The position numbers were made by a program, and so were the translations under genes. Below, in pieces: positions 8,253 through 24,676 of a DNA stretch of 64,000 nt (its first letter is position 1; every line of letters begins with the position of its first letter). Under the pieces are notes generated by a model, which saw nothing but the letters and a program-made list of their open reading frames with translations, did no database searches and had not been told where the DNA came from. Source of the stretch: Guptibacillus spartinae (GTDB lineage Bacteria; Bacillota; Bacilli; Bacillales; Guptibacillaceae); the NCBI RefSeq assembly GCF_028610625.1, contig NZ_JAQQWU010000001.1, positions 434,001 through 498,000 on the forward strand. Reading direction: 5' to 3'.

Positions 8253-8494
8253 AATAGCAATAACGATCGACGAAGAAGGGAAGAGTACCTGATTCTTACT
8301 TAACAAAGCGAGCCGGGAATGGTGTGAGCCGGTGTTAAGCAATTAGGGAAAATCGCCCCGGAGTCCCGTGCTGAACGATAAGTAAGCCTCGGCGGATCAT
8401 TCACGTTACGAATGCAAAGTGAGCGCAAAGCTTAATTTGGGTGGTACCACGGGAAAAACCTTCTCGTCCCTATTCGGGGACGAGAAGGTTTTTT
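8253..8494 (+). promoter_or_regulatory. Isoleucine T-box riboswitch with terminator
   Basis: Leader that reads uncharged tRNA-Ile and controls ileS by antitermination. Seen in order: the stem I base with GGGAAGAGTA (8278-8287), the distal GCGAGCC...GGTGTGAGCC loop region (8309-8332), the specifier codon ATC for isoleucine at 8352-8354, and the 14-base T-box core within GGGTGGTACCACGGG (8439-8453), where UGGU can pair with the tRNA acceptor end. The intrinsic terminator is a 14-bp stem at 8457-8490 followed by T residues. This accounts for most of the 380-base gap between divIVA and ileS. Confidence 0.93.
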
Positions 8495-8568
8495 GCATTT
8501 GACGGAAGAGATGCCAGGGATATTCGCGCTACGGATGTTGGTCGTTATAAGTTGAAGGAGGAAACCTC

Positions 8569-11325
8569 ATGAGCTTTAAAGAAACGCTCTTAATGCCAAA
8601 AACAAAATTTCCGATGAGAGGAAATTTACCTAATAAAGAGCCTGATATGCAAAAAGAATGGGAAAACATTAATCTTTATGAAAAAGTACAAGAAAGAACG
8701 AAAGATCGTCCTTTGTTTGTGCTACATGATGGCCCTCCATATGCGAATGGGGACATTCATATGGGGCACGCTGAAAACAAAGTGTTGAAGGATATGATCG
8801 TCCGTTATAAATCAATGAACGGTTTCAACGCCCCTTACGTTCCTGGTTGGGATACCCACGGCCTTCCAATTGAGCAGGCGTTAACGAAAAAAGGCGTAGA
8901 TCGTAAAAAGTTAACGGTAGCTGAATTTAGAAAAAAATGTGAAGAATACGCATTAAAACAAGTGGATCGCCAGCGTGAACAGTTTAAGCGTCTAGGTGTA
9001 AGAGGCGATTGGGATAACCCATACATCACGCTTCATAAAGGGTATGAAGCGCAACAAATCAAAGTGTTCGGTGAAATGGCGAAGCGCGGTTATATCTACA
9101 AAGATAAGAAAACCGTTTATTGGTCTCCAACATCTGAATCTGCATTAGCAGAAGCTGAAATCGAGTATCATGATAAGCGCTCTCCTTCCATCTATGTTGC
9201 GTTTGATGTGAAGGATGGAAAAGGTGTTCTTGATGGCGATGAGAAGTTTATTATCTGGACAACAACGCCGTGGACGATCCCATCCAACCTTGCGATTGCG
9301 TTAAACGAGAAATTTGAGTACAGCGTAGTTGATGCTGATGGAACAAAATACGTTGTTGCAACAGAGCTGGTAGATCAGTTAAAAGAAGAGTTTGAATGGA
9401 CGAACGTAAGTGAAGTGAAGCGTGTCAAAGGTAGCGAACTTGAATACGTGACAGCACAACATCCGTTCTATGAGCGTGAGTCACTCGTTATTCTTGGAGA
9501 TCACGTTACGCTTGACGCAGGGACAGGTTGCGTTCACACAGCTCCAGGACACGGTGAAGATGACTATTTGATCGGAAGAAAGTATAAGTTAGATATTCTT
9601 TGTCCGGTTGATGAAAAAGGTGTCTTCACAGAGGAAGCTCCTGGATTTGAAGGAATGTTCTATGACAAAGCGAATAAGCCAATTACAGAGAAGCTTGAAG
9701 AAGCGGGCGCACTTGTAAAGCTGACATTCTTTACGCACTCTTATCCACACGATTGGCGTACGAAGAAACCGATTATCTTCCGTGCAACAGAACAATGGTT
9801 TGCTTCGATTAAAGAATTCCGTCCGGAGCTACTTCAAGCGGTAGCAGATGTCAATTGGTTCCCTTCATGGGGTGAGATTCGCCTTCATAATATGGTGAAG
9901 GATCGGGAAGATTGGTGTATCTCTCGTCAGCGTGCGTGGGGCGTTCCAATCCCAGTATTCTACGGCGAAAACAATGAGCCGATCATTACAGATGAAACGA
10001 TTGAACACGTATCAGACCTATTCCGTAAGCATGGATCAAACATCTGGTTTGAGTGGGATGCAAAAGACCTTCTACCAGAAGGATTTACTTCGGAGCATAG
10101 TCCGAATGGTGAATTCCGTAAAGAAATGGACATCATGGATGTATGGTTTGATTCAGGTTCATCTCACCAGGCAGTACTAGAAGAGCGTAGTGATCTTGTT
10201 CGCCCGGCTGATTTGTATCTTGAAGGTTCTGACCAGTATCGTGGTTGGTTTAACTCATCTCTTTCTACAGCTGTAGCTGTCACAGGAAAAGCTCCTTATA
10301 AAGCCGTTCTTAGCCATGGCTTTATCCTTGACGGTGAAGGGAAGAAAATGAGCAAATCGCTTGGTAACACAATGGTACCAAACGATGTAATGAAGCAATT
10401 AGGCGCAGATATTCTTCGTCTTTGGGTTTCTTCTGCAGACTATCAAGCTGACGTACGCGTTTCAGATGATATCTTAAAACAAGTAGCTGAAGTATACCGT
10501 AAGATTCGCAATACGTTCCGCTTTATGCTTGGTAACCTTGAAGGATTTGACCCAGCACAGCATCAGGTAGCGTATGAGAATCTTGGTGAACTTGATCAAT
10601 ATATGCTTGTGAAGTTAAACAACTTAGTATCAAAAGTGAAGAAAGCATACGATGAGTATCAATTCTTAACGGTTTATAACACCATTCATAACTTTTTCAC
10701 GATTGAAATGAGTTCCTTCTACCTTGATATTGCAAAAGATACGCTTTATATCGAGCATGAAGATCATCCAAAACGCCGTGCGATTCAAACCGTTCTTTAT
10801 CAGACAGCTGTAGCATTAACAAAACTTCTTTCTCCAATTATCCCACATACGGCTGAGGAAGTTTGGCAGTATGTTCCTGGTGAGAAGGAAGAGTTTGTAC
10901 AGCTATCCGATATGCCAGAAGTAAAGAATTTTGAAGGGACAGCTGATCTTGAACAGAAATGGGATCATGTCATGGAGCTTCGAGATGAAGTGCTTAAGGC
11001 ATTAGAAGAAGCGCGTAACGAGAAAGTGATTGGTAAATCATTAACAGCTCAGCTTCATATTTACGCTGATAATGGTACGAAAGAGTTGCTTGAAGGCGTA
11101 GCAAATCTTGAGAAGCTCTTTATCGTATCTGGAGCAACCGTTGCTGGTACAAAGGCCGAGGCTCCAGCAGAAGCAAAAGTATATGAGGAGCTTGCGATTT
11201 CTGTTTCGCCTGCTGAGGGTGAAACGTGTGAACGTTGCTGGCAAGTAAAAACTGATGTTGGCGCTGATAGCGAATACCCAACGCTTTGCGCTAGCTGTGC
11301 TGAAACGGTTAAAAACCACTACTAA
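8569..11325 (+). CDS. ileS: Isoleucyl-tRNA synthetase
   Basis: Class I aminoacyl-tRNA synthetase of 918 residues charging tRNA-Ile. The HIGH signature appears as [13 protein letters not shown] near residues 56-68, the editing (CP1) domain covers about 200-390 with the [13 protein letters not shown] motif, and KMSKS is at residues 593-597. The C-terminus has a zinc-binding CERC...CASC pair (Cys 887, 890, 907, 910). This is the standard bacterial type, as the intact C-terminal zinc site and T-box control indicate. Strong GGAGGAAA ribosome site before ATG. The ylyA gene that separates ileS and lspA in B. subtilis is missing. Confidence 0.98.
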   Translation: MSFKETLLMPKTKFPMRGNLPNKEPDMQKEWENINLYEKVQERTKDRPLFVLHDGPPYANGDIHMGHAENKVLKDMIVRYKSMNGFNAPYVPGWDTHGLPIEQALTKKGVDRKKLTVAEFRKKCEEYALKQVDRQREQFKRLGVRGDWDNPYITLHKGYEAQQIKVFGEMAKRGYIYKDKKTVYWSPTSESALAEAEIEYHDKRSPSIYVAFDVKDGKGVLDGDEKFIIWTTTPWTIPSNLAIALNEKFEYSVVDADGTKYVVATELVDQLKEEFEWTNVSEVKRVKGSELEYVTAQHPFYERESLVILGDHVTLDAGTGCVHTAPGHGEDDYLIGRKYKLDILCPVDEKGVFTEEAPGFEGMFYDKANKPITEKLEEAGALVKLTFFTHSYPHDWRTKKPIIFRATEQWFASIKEFRPELLQAVADVNWFPSWGEIRLHNMVKDREDWCISRQRAWGVPIPVFYGENNEPIITDETIEHVSDLFRKHGSNIWFEWDAKDLLPEGFTSEHSPNGEFRKEMDIMDVWFDSGSSHQAVLEERSDLVRPADLYLEGSDQYRGWFNSSLSTAVAVTGKAPYKAVLSHGFILDGEGKKMSKSLGNTMVPNDVMKQLGADILRLWVSSADYQADVRVSDDILKQVAEVYRKIRNTFRFMLGNLEGFDPAQHQVAYENLGELDQYMLVKLNNLVSKVKKAYDEYQFLTVYNTIHNFFTIEMSSFYLDIAKDTLYIEHEDHPKRRAIQTVLYQTAVALTKLLSPIIPHTAEEVWQYVPGEKEEFVQLSDMPEVKNFEGTADLEQKWDHVMELRDEVLKALEEARNEKVIGKSLTAQLHIYADNGTKELLEGVANLEKLFIVSGATVAGTKAEAPAEAKVYEELAISVSPAEGETCERCWQVKTDVGADSEYPTLCASCAETVKNHY

Positions 11326-11338
11326 AATTGAAAAATCG

Positions 11339-11369
11339 AAAAGACGCTTTGCGCTGCAAAGCGTCTTTT
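11339..11369 (+). terminator. Terminator after ileS
   Basis: Perfect 13-bp stem (AAAAGACGCTTTG / CAAAGCGTCTTTT) with a 5-base loop. The A-run and T-run on either side make it able to act in both directions. Confidence 0.92.
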
Positions 11370-11392
11370 CAATATGGTAACTTCAGTTTCGA

Positions 11393-11421
11393 TTGTCTGC
11401 TGAAGCAAGCTGTGCTAAACT
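11393..11421 (+). promoter_or_regulatory. Putative promoter of lspA
   Basis: TTGTCT at 11393-11398 and TAAACT at 11416-11421 are exactly 17 bases apart, between the ileS terminator and lspA. Confidence 0.6.
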
Positions 11422-11456
11422 TTCATAGGAAGTAACATTTGATCGGAGGAGCGCTC

Positions 11457-11917
11457 GTGTGGAAATATCTCATAGCCATTGGCATCATTGTACTTGATCA
11501 GTGGACCAAATGGCTTGTTGTGAAGTATATGGAATATGGTGAAAACATTACATTAATCGATGGTTTTCTTTCTATCACATCTCATCGAAATCGGGGCGCA
11601 GCCTTCGGAATCCTTCAAGGACAGATGATTTTCTTTTACATCATTACGATTTTCGTCATTGGTGCGGTTATTTATTATATGAGACAGTATAAACATAGCC
11701 GCTTCGTAAGCGTAACCCTCGCGCTCATACTTGGTGGCGCAATCGGGAACTTTATTGATCGAGCCCTTCGTGGAGAAGTAGTGGATTTTGTGAACACGTT
11801 TATCTTTTCTTATGATTTTCCGATCTTTAACGTTGCCGACGCCTCTCTTGTGGTAGGGGTTATTCTCATTTTTATCGGAACCATTTTTGAAAGTAAGCAG
11901 GCTAAAGGGGAAAACTA

Positions 11918-11918
<1 letters not shown>
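11457..11918 (+). CDS. lspA: Lipoprotein signal peptidase (signal peptidase II)
   Basis: Membrane aspartic peptidase that removes signal peptides from diacylglyceryl-prolipoproteins. Four hydrophobic segments are visible. The two catalytic-Asp motifs are [19 protein letters not shown] (about residues 98-116) and [11 protein letters not shown] (about 128-138); the upstream NRGAAFG motif is also present. Length is 153 residues. The GTG at 11457 follows CGGAGGAG by 6 bases; a TTG at 11439 in frame lies upstream of the ribosome site and is rejected. It overlaps the next gene through TAATG. Confidence 0.95.
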
Positions 11919-13566
<1,648 letters not shown>

Positions 13567-13572
13567 ATCGTG

Positions 13573-13668
13573 CTCCCTTTAATTCCGTCCAGAGAGACGG
13601 CCAAGGGAGGAACCGCGTTCCATTAGGACACGCGTGTACCTCCTTGCGGCCATGCAAGGAGTTTTTTT
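13573..13668 (+). promoter_or_regulatory. PyrR attenuator 2 (pyrR-pyrP)
   Basis: PyrR-binding hairpin 13573-13609 with CTCCCTT/AAGGGAG at its base and CGTCCAGAGAGACG in the loop, close to the PyrR consensus. Terminator 13640-13661 (CTCCTTGC / GCAAGGAG, six-base loop) with a T-run to 13668. An alternative antiterminator can pair GGAGG near 13606-13610 with CCTCC in the terminator arm. Confidence 0.92.
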
Positions 13669-13710
13669 ATAAGCATGGCCGGGACACGCACAATCAAGGA
13701 GGAAAACATC

Positions 13711-15027
13711 ATGAAACAAGTACTAGGTATTCGAGACGTTCCAAAACCATCAAGCTGGCTCACATTAAGCCTACAGCATTTATTCGCCATGTTTGGCGCA
13801 ACGATATTAGTTCCATTCCTCGTCGGACTTGATCCGGCGGTCGCTCTTGTATCAAGTGGACTTGGTACACTTGCATATCTTGCGATTACAAAAGGAAGAA
13901 TTCCAGCTTACCTAGGCTCATCCTTCGCTTTTATCGCACCGATCATATCAGCGGTATCCTTACACGGACCTGAAGGAGCGATGATCGGAAGCTTTTTTGC
14001 AGGCATTGTTTATGGATTAGTTGCCATTGGCATACGAGCACTTGGGTTAAACTGGCTGTTAAAGCTTCTTCCACCGATCGTCGTGGGCCCGGTCATCATG
14101 GTCATCGGGCTTGGTCTTGCCGGAACGGCGATCGACATGGCAATGAACAATCCTGCAACTGAAGCCTATAGCGGGACACACTTTACGGTAGCACTTGTTA
14201 CACTTGGGGTTACCATTCTCGCTTCCATGTTTTTAAGAGGATTTTTCAGCCTGATTCCCATCTTAATCGGAATTGTATCAGGATATACATTTGCTTACTT
14301 TATGGGCATTGTTGATCTCACACCAGTCAAGGAAGCTTCCTTCTTCCAAATGCCGGATTTCATTATCCCATTTGCGGATTACAACCCGGTAGATGTCTTC
14401 TCATGGGAAATCCTGTTCATCATGGTACCCATTGCAGTCGTCACAATAGCTGAACACATTGGCGATCAAATGGTTTTAAGTAAAGTAGCCGGTAAGAATT
14501 TCTTGAAAACGCCAGGACTTCATCGTTCCATCCTTGGAGATGGAGTGGCAACAATGATTGCCTCTTGCCTTGGCGGACCACCGAATACGACCTATGGGGA
14601 GAACATTGGTGTGCTTGCGATTACACGAGTATTCAGTGTGTTTGTGATCGGCGGAGCTGCTGTCCTTGCCCTCATGTTCGGATTTGTAGGAAAGGTCACA
14701 GCCCTCATCTCAACGATTCCGACTGCTGTGATGGGCGGAGTATCAATCCTTCTCTTCGGAATTATTGCTTCATCTGGACTACGCATGCTGATTGATAACA
14801 AAATTGACCTTGGTGAAAAGCGTAACTTGATTATCTCCTCCGTTATCCTAGTGATCGGTGTAGGCGGTGCTTTCATCCAGGTTAGTGATAACTTGCAAAT
14901 TGCGGGGATGGCGCTTGCGACGATCATCGGTATTGCGCTGAACCTGATTTTGCCTGGCGGAAGCTCACAACAATCGGTTGAGAAAATGTTTGAAGAAGAT
15001 CTTGAAAATAACGAACCAGCTGCATAG
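13711..15027 (+). CDS. pyrP: Uracil permease
   Basis: Nucleobase:cation symporter-2 (NCS2/UraA) family, importing uracil. About twelve or more hydrophobic segments are visible over 438 residues. Family blocks include SLQHLFAMFGATILVPFLVG near the start, AYLGSSFAFIAPI, the TIAEHIGDQM substrate-site segment (about residue 248) and GGPPNTTYGENIGVLAITR. The ATG at 13711 follows AAGGAGG; an in-frame ATG at 13675 lies upstream of the ribosome site. It is flanked by PyrR attenuators on both sides, so uptake and synthesis are co-regulated. Confidence 0.96.
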   Translation: MKQVLGIRDVPKPSSWLTLSLQHLFAMFGATILVPFLVGLDPAVALVSSGLGTLAYLAITKGRIPAYLGSSFAFIAPIISAVSLHGPEGAMIGSFFAGIVYGLVAIGIRALGLNWLLKLLPPIVVGPVIMVIGLGLAGTAIDMAMNNPATEAYSGTHFTVALVTLGVTILASMFLRGFFSLIPILIGIVSGYTFAYFMGIVDLTPVKEASFFQMPDFIIPFADYNPVDVFSWEILFIMVPIAVVTIAEHIGDQMVLSKVAGKNFLKTPGLHRSILGDGVATMIASCLGGPPNTTYGENIGVLAITRVFSVFVIGGAAVLALMFGFVGKVTALISTIPTAVMGGVSILLFGIIASSGLRMLIDNKIDLGEKRNLIISSVILVIGVGGAFIQVSDNLQIAGMALATIIGIALNLILPGGSSQQSVEKMFEEDLENNEPAA

Positions 15028-15033
15028 CATCAT

Positions 15034-15136
15034 CCTTTAAAAAGGTACAGAGAGACCTAAAAGGGTGGGAAAGAGATGCGATGACACAACGCGTCTATCC
15101 TTCTGCACCCTGACAACGCTCAGGGTGCTTTTTTTT
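15034..15136 (+). promoter_or_regulatory. PyrR attenuator 3 (pyrP-pyrB)
   Basis: PyrR-type hairpin at about 15034-15065 with a CCTTT/AAAGG-like base and the palindromic loop AGGTACAGAGAGACCT at 15043-15058. The GAGAG core is kept, but UCC is replaced by UAC. The terminator at 15105-15128 has a 9-bp stem (GCACCCTGA / TCAGGGTGC) and eight T residues. Confidence 0.88.
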
Positions 15137-15138
15137 GA

Positions 15139-16064
<926 letters not shown>

Positions 16065-16065
<1 letters not shown>

Positions 16066-17345
16066 TGCTAATCCAAAATGCGAGACTACTAAACGAAGCT
16101 GGAGATTTAATCGAGCGGGAGGTTCTTATCAATGAGGCTGGACGAATTGAAAAAATCGAAAAAAAGATTGAGGTAGAAGCGCACCAAACTTTTGATGCAA
16201 AAGGGAATCTCTTATCTCCAGGGCTCGTTGATCTTCACGTGCATCTAAGAGAACCTGGCGGCGAGCATAAAGAAACGATTGAGACTGGAACTAAAGCAGC
16301 GGCAAAAGGTGGATTTACAACAATCGCTGCCATGCCGAATACAAGACCTGTTCCTGACAACGTAGAAACGATGCAAACGTTAATGAATCGAATCAAAGAA
16401 ACTGCAAGCGTTCGTGTCTTACCATATGGAGCGATTACTACTAGACAGCTAGGCGAAGAGCTGACGAATTTTGAAGGATTGAAAACAAACGGCGCGTTTG
16501 CCTTAACCGACGATGGTGTTGGTGTTCAAAATGCGGGAATGATGCTAGAAGCAATGAAGCGTGCGGCAGCTAGTAACCTAGCAATTGTTGCTCACTGCGA
16601 AGAAAACACGTTGATTAACGGTGGAAGCGTGCATGAGGGGCATTTCTCAAAAGAGAATGGACTAAACGGCATTCCGTCCGTTTGTGAAGCGGTACATATT
16701 GCAAGAGATGTTCTGCTAGCCGAGGCAGCAGGCGCACATTATCATGTTTGCCATATTAGTACGAAAGAGTCCGTTCGCGTTGTAAGAGATGCGAAGCGGG
16801 CTGGGATTAACGTAACAGCTGAAGTGACACCCCATCATCTTCTTTTATCAGAAGATGATATACCGGGGCTTGATACGCATTACAAAATGAATCCGCCTCT
16901 TCGATCAAAAGAAGATCGAGAAGCACTTATCGAAGGCCTGCTCGATGGCACAATTGATTTTATAGCAACAGATCATGCCCCTCACTCTGAGGATGAAAAA
17001 GCACAATCAATGGAAAAAGCGCCATTCGGTATTGTCGGACTGGAAACGGCTTTTCCCCTGCTATACACCCATTTTGTTGAGAAAGGAACATTTACCCTTA
17101 AGCAGCTTGTTGATTGGCTAACGGTGAAACCAGCACGTGCATTTGAACTTGAATACGGTACTCTCGATATTGGCGCATTCGCTGATATAACAATCATCAA
17201 TTTAACGGCGAAAGAAGACATTCTTCCTGAGTCATTTGTATCAAAAGGTAAAAATACGCCTTTTACTGGATGGACATGTAAAGGATGGCCTACAGCAACA
17301 TTTGTAAATGGCAAAATCGTGTTTGAAAAGGGGAGCGATCAATGA
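16065..17345 (+). CDS. pyrC: Dihydroorotase
   Basis: Zinc amidohydrolase that cyclises carbamoyl aspartate to dihydroorotate. Metal-binding motif [13 protein letters not shown] lies near residues 54-66, the AHCEEN His near 178, HICHIS-type [10 protein letters not shown] near 228, and the catalytic [14 protein letters not shown] near residue 303. Length is 426 residues, class I type. Start ATG overlaps the pyrB stop (TAATG) with GAAAGGA upstream. Confidence 0.97.
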
Positions 17346-18433
17346 TGAAAAGACAGTTGATTTTAGAAGATGGATCTATTTTTGTAGGGAAAGCATTTGG
17401 TAGTGACATTGAGAAAAGTGGGGAGGTTGTTTTCAACACAGGAATGACCGGCTATCAGGAAATTTTATCTGATCCATCTTACTGTGCCCAAATCGTTACG
17501 CTTACGTATCCATTAATCGGTAACTACGGCATTAACCGGGATGATTTCGAATCGATTAACCCATCTGTACACGGACTAATTGTAAAAGAAGCAACAGAAG
17601 TACCAAGCTATTGGAGAAATGAAATGACGCTTGATGAACTGCTTCGTGTAAAAGGAATCCCTGGTCTTGAAGGCATTGATACAAGGAAGCTGACAAAGCT
17701 GATCCGCTCAAATGGAACGTTAAAAGGAAAAATGTGTAGCATAGATGTCGATCCTGAGAAAATCGCGCGTGACCTAAGGGATACGCCCTTGAAAAGAGAT
17801 CAAGTACAGCAGGTTTCCATTAAAGCACCTTATGCAAGTCCAGGTCGTGGATTCCGTATCGTTCTTGTCGATTTTGGGATGAAGCACGGTATCTTAAGAG
17901 AATTAACAAAGCGGAAATGTGATGTGGTTGTTGTCCCATACAATACGACCGCAGAAGAAATTCTTCGTCTCAATCCTGATGGGGTGATGCTTAGTAACGG
18001 CCCTGGAGATCCGAAAGACGTACCTGAGGCTGTAGAGATGATTAACGGAATCCTTGGTAAAATCCCACTCTTTGGCATCTGCCTGGGTCATCAGTTGTTT
18101 GCTCTTGCTTGCGGAGCAGATTCAGAGAAAATGAAGTTTGGTCATAGAGGATCGAACCACCCGGTAATGGACTTATCAACTCAGCGCGTGGCCATTACTT
18201 CGCAAAATCATGGTTATACGATTGCACCTAATACGCTAGAGAATACGGAGTTAGTTGTCACACATGTTGCCGTAAACGACGGCTCCATTGAAGGCGTTAA
18301 ACATAAGGAATATGCCGCTTTCAGTGTGCAGTATCATCCAGAAGCATCCCCTGGACCTGAAGATTCCAATGAACTTTTTGACGACTTTATCGCGATGATT
18401 ACAACATTCAAGGGGGAAAAAACATATGCCTAA
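17345..18433 (+). CDS. carA: Carbamoyl-phosphate synthase, small (glutaminase) subunit
   Basis: Glutamine amidotransferase subunit delivering ammonia to the CarB partner (pyrAA in B. subtilis). The class I GATase Cys is in [15 protein letters not shown] (about residue 245) and the His-Glu pair in [13 protein letters not shown] (about residue 330). N-terminal domain carries [17 protein letters not shown]. Two ATGs are adjacent, 17342 and 17345; the second gives the conserved [10 protein letters not shown] start and 9-base spacing from AAGGGGAG. It overlaps pyrC by a base or more and carB by 8 bases. Confidence 0.96.
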   Translation: MKRQLILEDGSIFVGKAFGSDIEKSGEVVFNTGMTGYQEILSDPSYCAQIVTLTYPLIGNYGINRDDFESINPSVHGLIVKEATEVPSYWRNEMTLDELLRVKGIPGLEGIDTRKLTKLIRSNGTLKGKMCSIDVDPEKIARDLRDTPLKRDQVQQVSIKAPYASPGRGFRIVLVDFGMKHGILRELTKRKCDVVVVPYNTTAEEILRLNPDGVMLSNGPGDPKDVPEAVEMINGILGKIPLFGICLGHQLFALACGADSEKMKFGHRGSNHPVMDLSTQRVAITSQNHGYTIAPNTLENTELVVTHVAVNDGSIEGVKHKEYAAFSVQYHPEASPGPEDSNELFDDFIAMITTFKGEKTYA

Positions 18434-21400
18434 ACGTACAGATATTCAAAAAATCCTTGTGATCGGATCAGGACCAATTGTCATCGGGCAAGCAGCAGAA
18501 TTTGACTATGCAGGAACGCAGGCGTGTCAGGCGTTAAAAGAAGAAGGATATGAAGTGATTCTCGTAAACTCAAATCCTGCAACCATTATGACGGATACCA
18601 CAATCGCGGACGAAGTATACATCGAACCACTAACGCTTGATTTTGTTAGCCGGATTATCAGAAAAGAACGACCGGATGCTCTTCTTGCAACACTTGGAGG
18701 GCAAACTGGACTAAATATGGCAATGGAATTATCAGAAGCAGGTGTTTTAAAAGACTATGAAGTCGAACTTTTAGGTACGAAACTTGATGCAATTCAGCAG
18801 GCGGAGGATCGCGATCTGTTTCGTACGCTTATGAATGAGCTAAACGAACCAGTACCGGAAAGTGATATTATTCATAATCTCGAAGAAGCGTATCAATTTG
18901 TGAAACGAATCGGATACCCGGTAATCGTTCGCCCTGCCTATACGCTTGGAGGAACAGGCGGCGGAATTGTAAACAATGATGAAGAGCTCGAAGAAATTGT
19001 TTCAAGTGGACTGAAATATAGTCCGGTGACCCAATGTCTACTTGAGAAAAGCATTGCTGGATTCAAAGAAGTGGAATATGAAGTGATGCGTGACGGTCAA
19101 GATCAGGCGATCGTCGTTTGTAACATGGAGAACATTGACCCAGTTGGCATTCATACAGGTGACTCCATTGTTGTGGCACCGAGTCAAACGCTATCAGATC
19201 GCGATTATCAAATGCTACGAAACGTCGCACTAAAAGTCATTCGCGCCTTGAAAATTGAGGGAGGCTGTAACATTCAGCTTGCGCTTGACCCATACAGCTT
19301 CCAATATTACATCATTGAAGTAAATCCAAGGGTTAGCCGTTCCTCCGCTCTTGCATCGAAAGCAACGGGCTATCCTATTGCAAAGCTTGCAGCGAAAATC
19401 GCAGTCGGGCTGTCTCTTGCAGAAATGAAAAACCCTGTTACAGGAAAAACATATGCAAGCTTCGAACCGGCTTTAGACTATGTTGTATCTAAGATTCCAA
19501 GATGGCCTTTTGATAAATTTGAAAGTGCAAATCGTAAATTAGGAACGCAAATGAAGGCAACGGGTGAAGTGATGGCGATCGGTCGTACGCTAGAAGAGTC
19601 GCTGTTAAAAGCAGTGCGTTCACTAGAGTCAAATGTCAGTCATTTATCCATTCCAGAGTTAGTGGATCTTGATGACGAAACGCTAGAGAAACGAATTCGC
19701 TTCGCAGATGATGAGCGTATCTTCGTTGTAGCGGAAGCATTTAGAAGAGGAAAGACAATGAAACAAATTCATGACTGGAGCATGATTGATCATTATTTCC
19801 TCGTAAAGATACAAGGAATGGTTGAGCTTGAAAACAAGCTAAAAGAGAATAAAGGGAATCTTGATCTTTTACTTGAAGCAAAACAAAAAGGATTTTCAGA
19901 TGACATCATAGCCACTCTCTGGAATCAAACAGAGCTTGAAATATATGAATTGCGTATGCAAGAAGCAATCCGGCCCGTTTATAAGATGGTTGACACCTGT
20001 GCAGGGGAATTTGAATCTGAAACGCCTTATTACTACTCCACTTATGAGGATGAGAATGAATCACTTGAAACGTCGAAAGAAAGTGTACTCGTTCTAGGTT
20101 CTGGTCCGATTCGAATCGGTCAGGGGATTGAGTTTGATTACGCGACAGTGCATAGTGTTTGGGCCATTCGAGAAGCAGGATATGAAGCCATTATCATTAA
20201 CAATAACCCGGAAACCGTATCGACGGATTTCAGTATCTCAGATAAGCTTTATTTTGAACCATTAACAGTGGAAGATGTGATGCACGTCATCGATCTTGAA
20301 AAGCCTAAAGGCGTAGTCGTTCAGTTCGGAGGCCAGACGGCTATTAATCTCGCAGACGAACTAGCAGCTCGAGGAGTAAAAATTCTAGGAACATCTTTAG
20401 AAGATATGGATCGTGCTGAGAACCGAGATAAATTCGAAATGGCGATGGCTGAGCTAAACATCCCTCAACCAGAAGGCAAGACAGCAACATCCGTTGATCA
20501 AGCTGTCACAATTGCTGAGAGAATTGGCTATCCAGTCCTTGTTCGTCCATCCTATGTACTCGGCGGCAGAGCAATGGAAATTGTCTACAAAGAAAGCGAG
20601 CTGCTTCATTACATGGAAAATGCGGTGAAAGTGAATCCACAGCATCCTGTTTTAATCGATCGCTATTTGATGGGGAAAGAAATCGAAGTTGATGCGATCT
20701 CTGATGGAGAAACGGTGTTTATACCGGGCATTATGGAACACATCGAACGAGCAGGAATTCACTCAGGAGATTCGATTGCAGTATATCCTCCACAGAGCTT
20801 ATCAAGTGAAGTGAAACAAACGCTTATTGATCAAACGATCACGCTTGCGAGAGGATTGAAAATCAAAGGTCTTCTAAATATCCAATATGTCATTCAGAAC
20901 GACCAGGTGTATGTGCTCGAAGTAAATCCGCGTTCAAGTCGCACCGTCCCATTCTTAAGTAAGATCACAGGGGTACCAATGGCGAATCTCGCAACGAAAG
21001 TCATTTTAGGCGCATCCCTTACTTCTCTAGGTTATGAAACGGGGTATGGAACGGAACGAGACGATGTGTATGTAAAAGTACCGGTCTTCTCATTTGCGAA
21101 ACTGCGTCGCGTGGATATTACGCTTGGACCAGAAATGAAGTCAACCGGGGAGGTAATGGGTCGTGATTATACGCTTGAGAAAGCTCTATATAAAGGGCTT
21201 GTTGCTTCGGGTATGAAGATTCCTACGCACGGATCAGTCTTGTTCACGATCGCCGATAAAGACAAAGAAGAAGCAATCGATCTTGTCAAACGGTTCAATG
21301 CAATCGGCTACCACATTCTTGCAACAGAAGGAACGGCTCAGATCATACGTGATCTTGGAATCCCTGTGACAGTCGTAAATAAAATTGGGGCAGAAAAGCC

Positions 21401-21631
21401 GAATCTATTACATGTTATTCGTGAAGGGCAGGCGCAATTTGTCATTAACACGCTCACAAGAGGGAAGCAGCCTGCTCGTGACGGCTTCCGCATTCGACGC
21501 GAGTCAGTCGAAAATGGTGTTGTATGTTTCACATCACTTGATACAGCAAAAGCGTTGCTACGGGTCATTGAGACGATGACGTTTACAAGCACAAGCATGC
21601 CGAAGTTTCATGAAAAAGAAGTGGTTCGTTC

Positions 21632-21635
<4 letters not shown>
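18426..21635 (+). CDS. carB: Carbamoyl-phosphate synthase, large subunit
   Basis: A 1069-residue synthetase with two homologous ATP-grasp halves (about residues 1-400 and 550-930), each beginning with a Rossmann-like GSGPI.IGQ motif ([19 protein letters not shown] and [17 protein letters not shown]). The C-terminal MGS-like domain from about residue 935 binds allosteric effectors. Its membership in the pyr operon indicates the pyrimidine-specific enzyme (pyrAB); an arginine-specific copy may exist elsewhere. Strong AAGGGGG ribosome site within carA. Confidence 0.97.
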
Positions 21636-24018
<2,383 letters not shown>

Positions 24019-24035
<17 letters not shown>

Positions 24036-24666
24036 AGCACTTTTGGAAATTGAAGCTGTCAGCTTACAGCCTACTAATCCTTTTACATGGTCTTCAGGTT
24101 TATTGTCACCGATTTATTGTGATAATCGTCTAACCCTCTCTTATCCAAACGTAAGAAAAGAGATCGCACGTGGGCTTGTCGCTATGGTGAAAGAAAAATA
24201 CGCTGATGTAGAAGTGATTGCCGGAACAGCCACCGCTGGGATTCCTCACGCTGCCTGGGTAAGTGACCTTCTCGATCTTCCAATGGTATATGTTCGCGGT
24301 AGTGCAAAAGGTCATGGAAAAGGAAATGTAATTGAAGGAAAAGTAGAGGAAGGGCAAAAGGTCGTTGTGATTGAAGATTTGGTTTCAACAGGTGGTAGTG
24401 CGATTGATGCTGTGAAACAATTAGAAGCTGCTGGTGCTAAAGTGCTCGGTGTTGCCGCCATTTTTACATATGGAATGAAAAAAGGAGCAGAGCAGTTTGC
24501 GAGCGCGAAAATTGCCTGGGATACGCTTACGAATTTCGATGAATTATTAACATGTGCCGTAGAAACAGGTATGATTGAAGAAAGAGAGGTTCAATCACTG
24601 CTTCACTGGCGTGACAATCCATCCTCGAAAGAATGGTTGGAGCAGTTGAAAGACCTCTCCGTTTAG
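24019..24666 (+). CDS. pyrE: Orotate phosphoribosyltransferase
   Basis: Type I phosphoribosyltransferase joining orotate and PRPP. The PRPP-binding motif is [20 protein letters not shown] (about residues 114-133), and the flexible-loop region [18 protein letters not shown] precedes it. Length is 215 residues. It overlaps pyrF by 17 bases and has a GGAGG ribosome site. Last biosynthetic gene of the operon. Confidence 0.96.
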
Positions 24667-24676
24667 GAGGGGTAAG

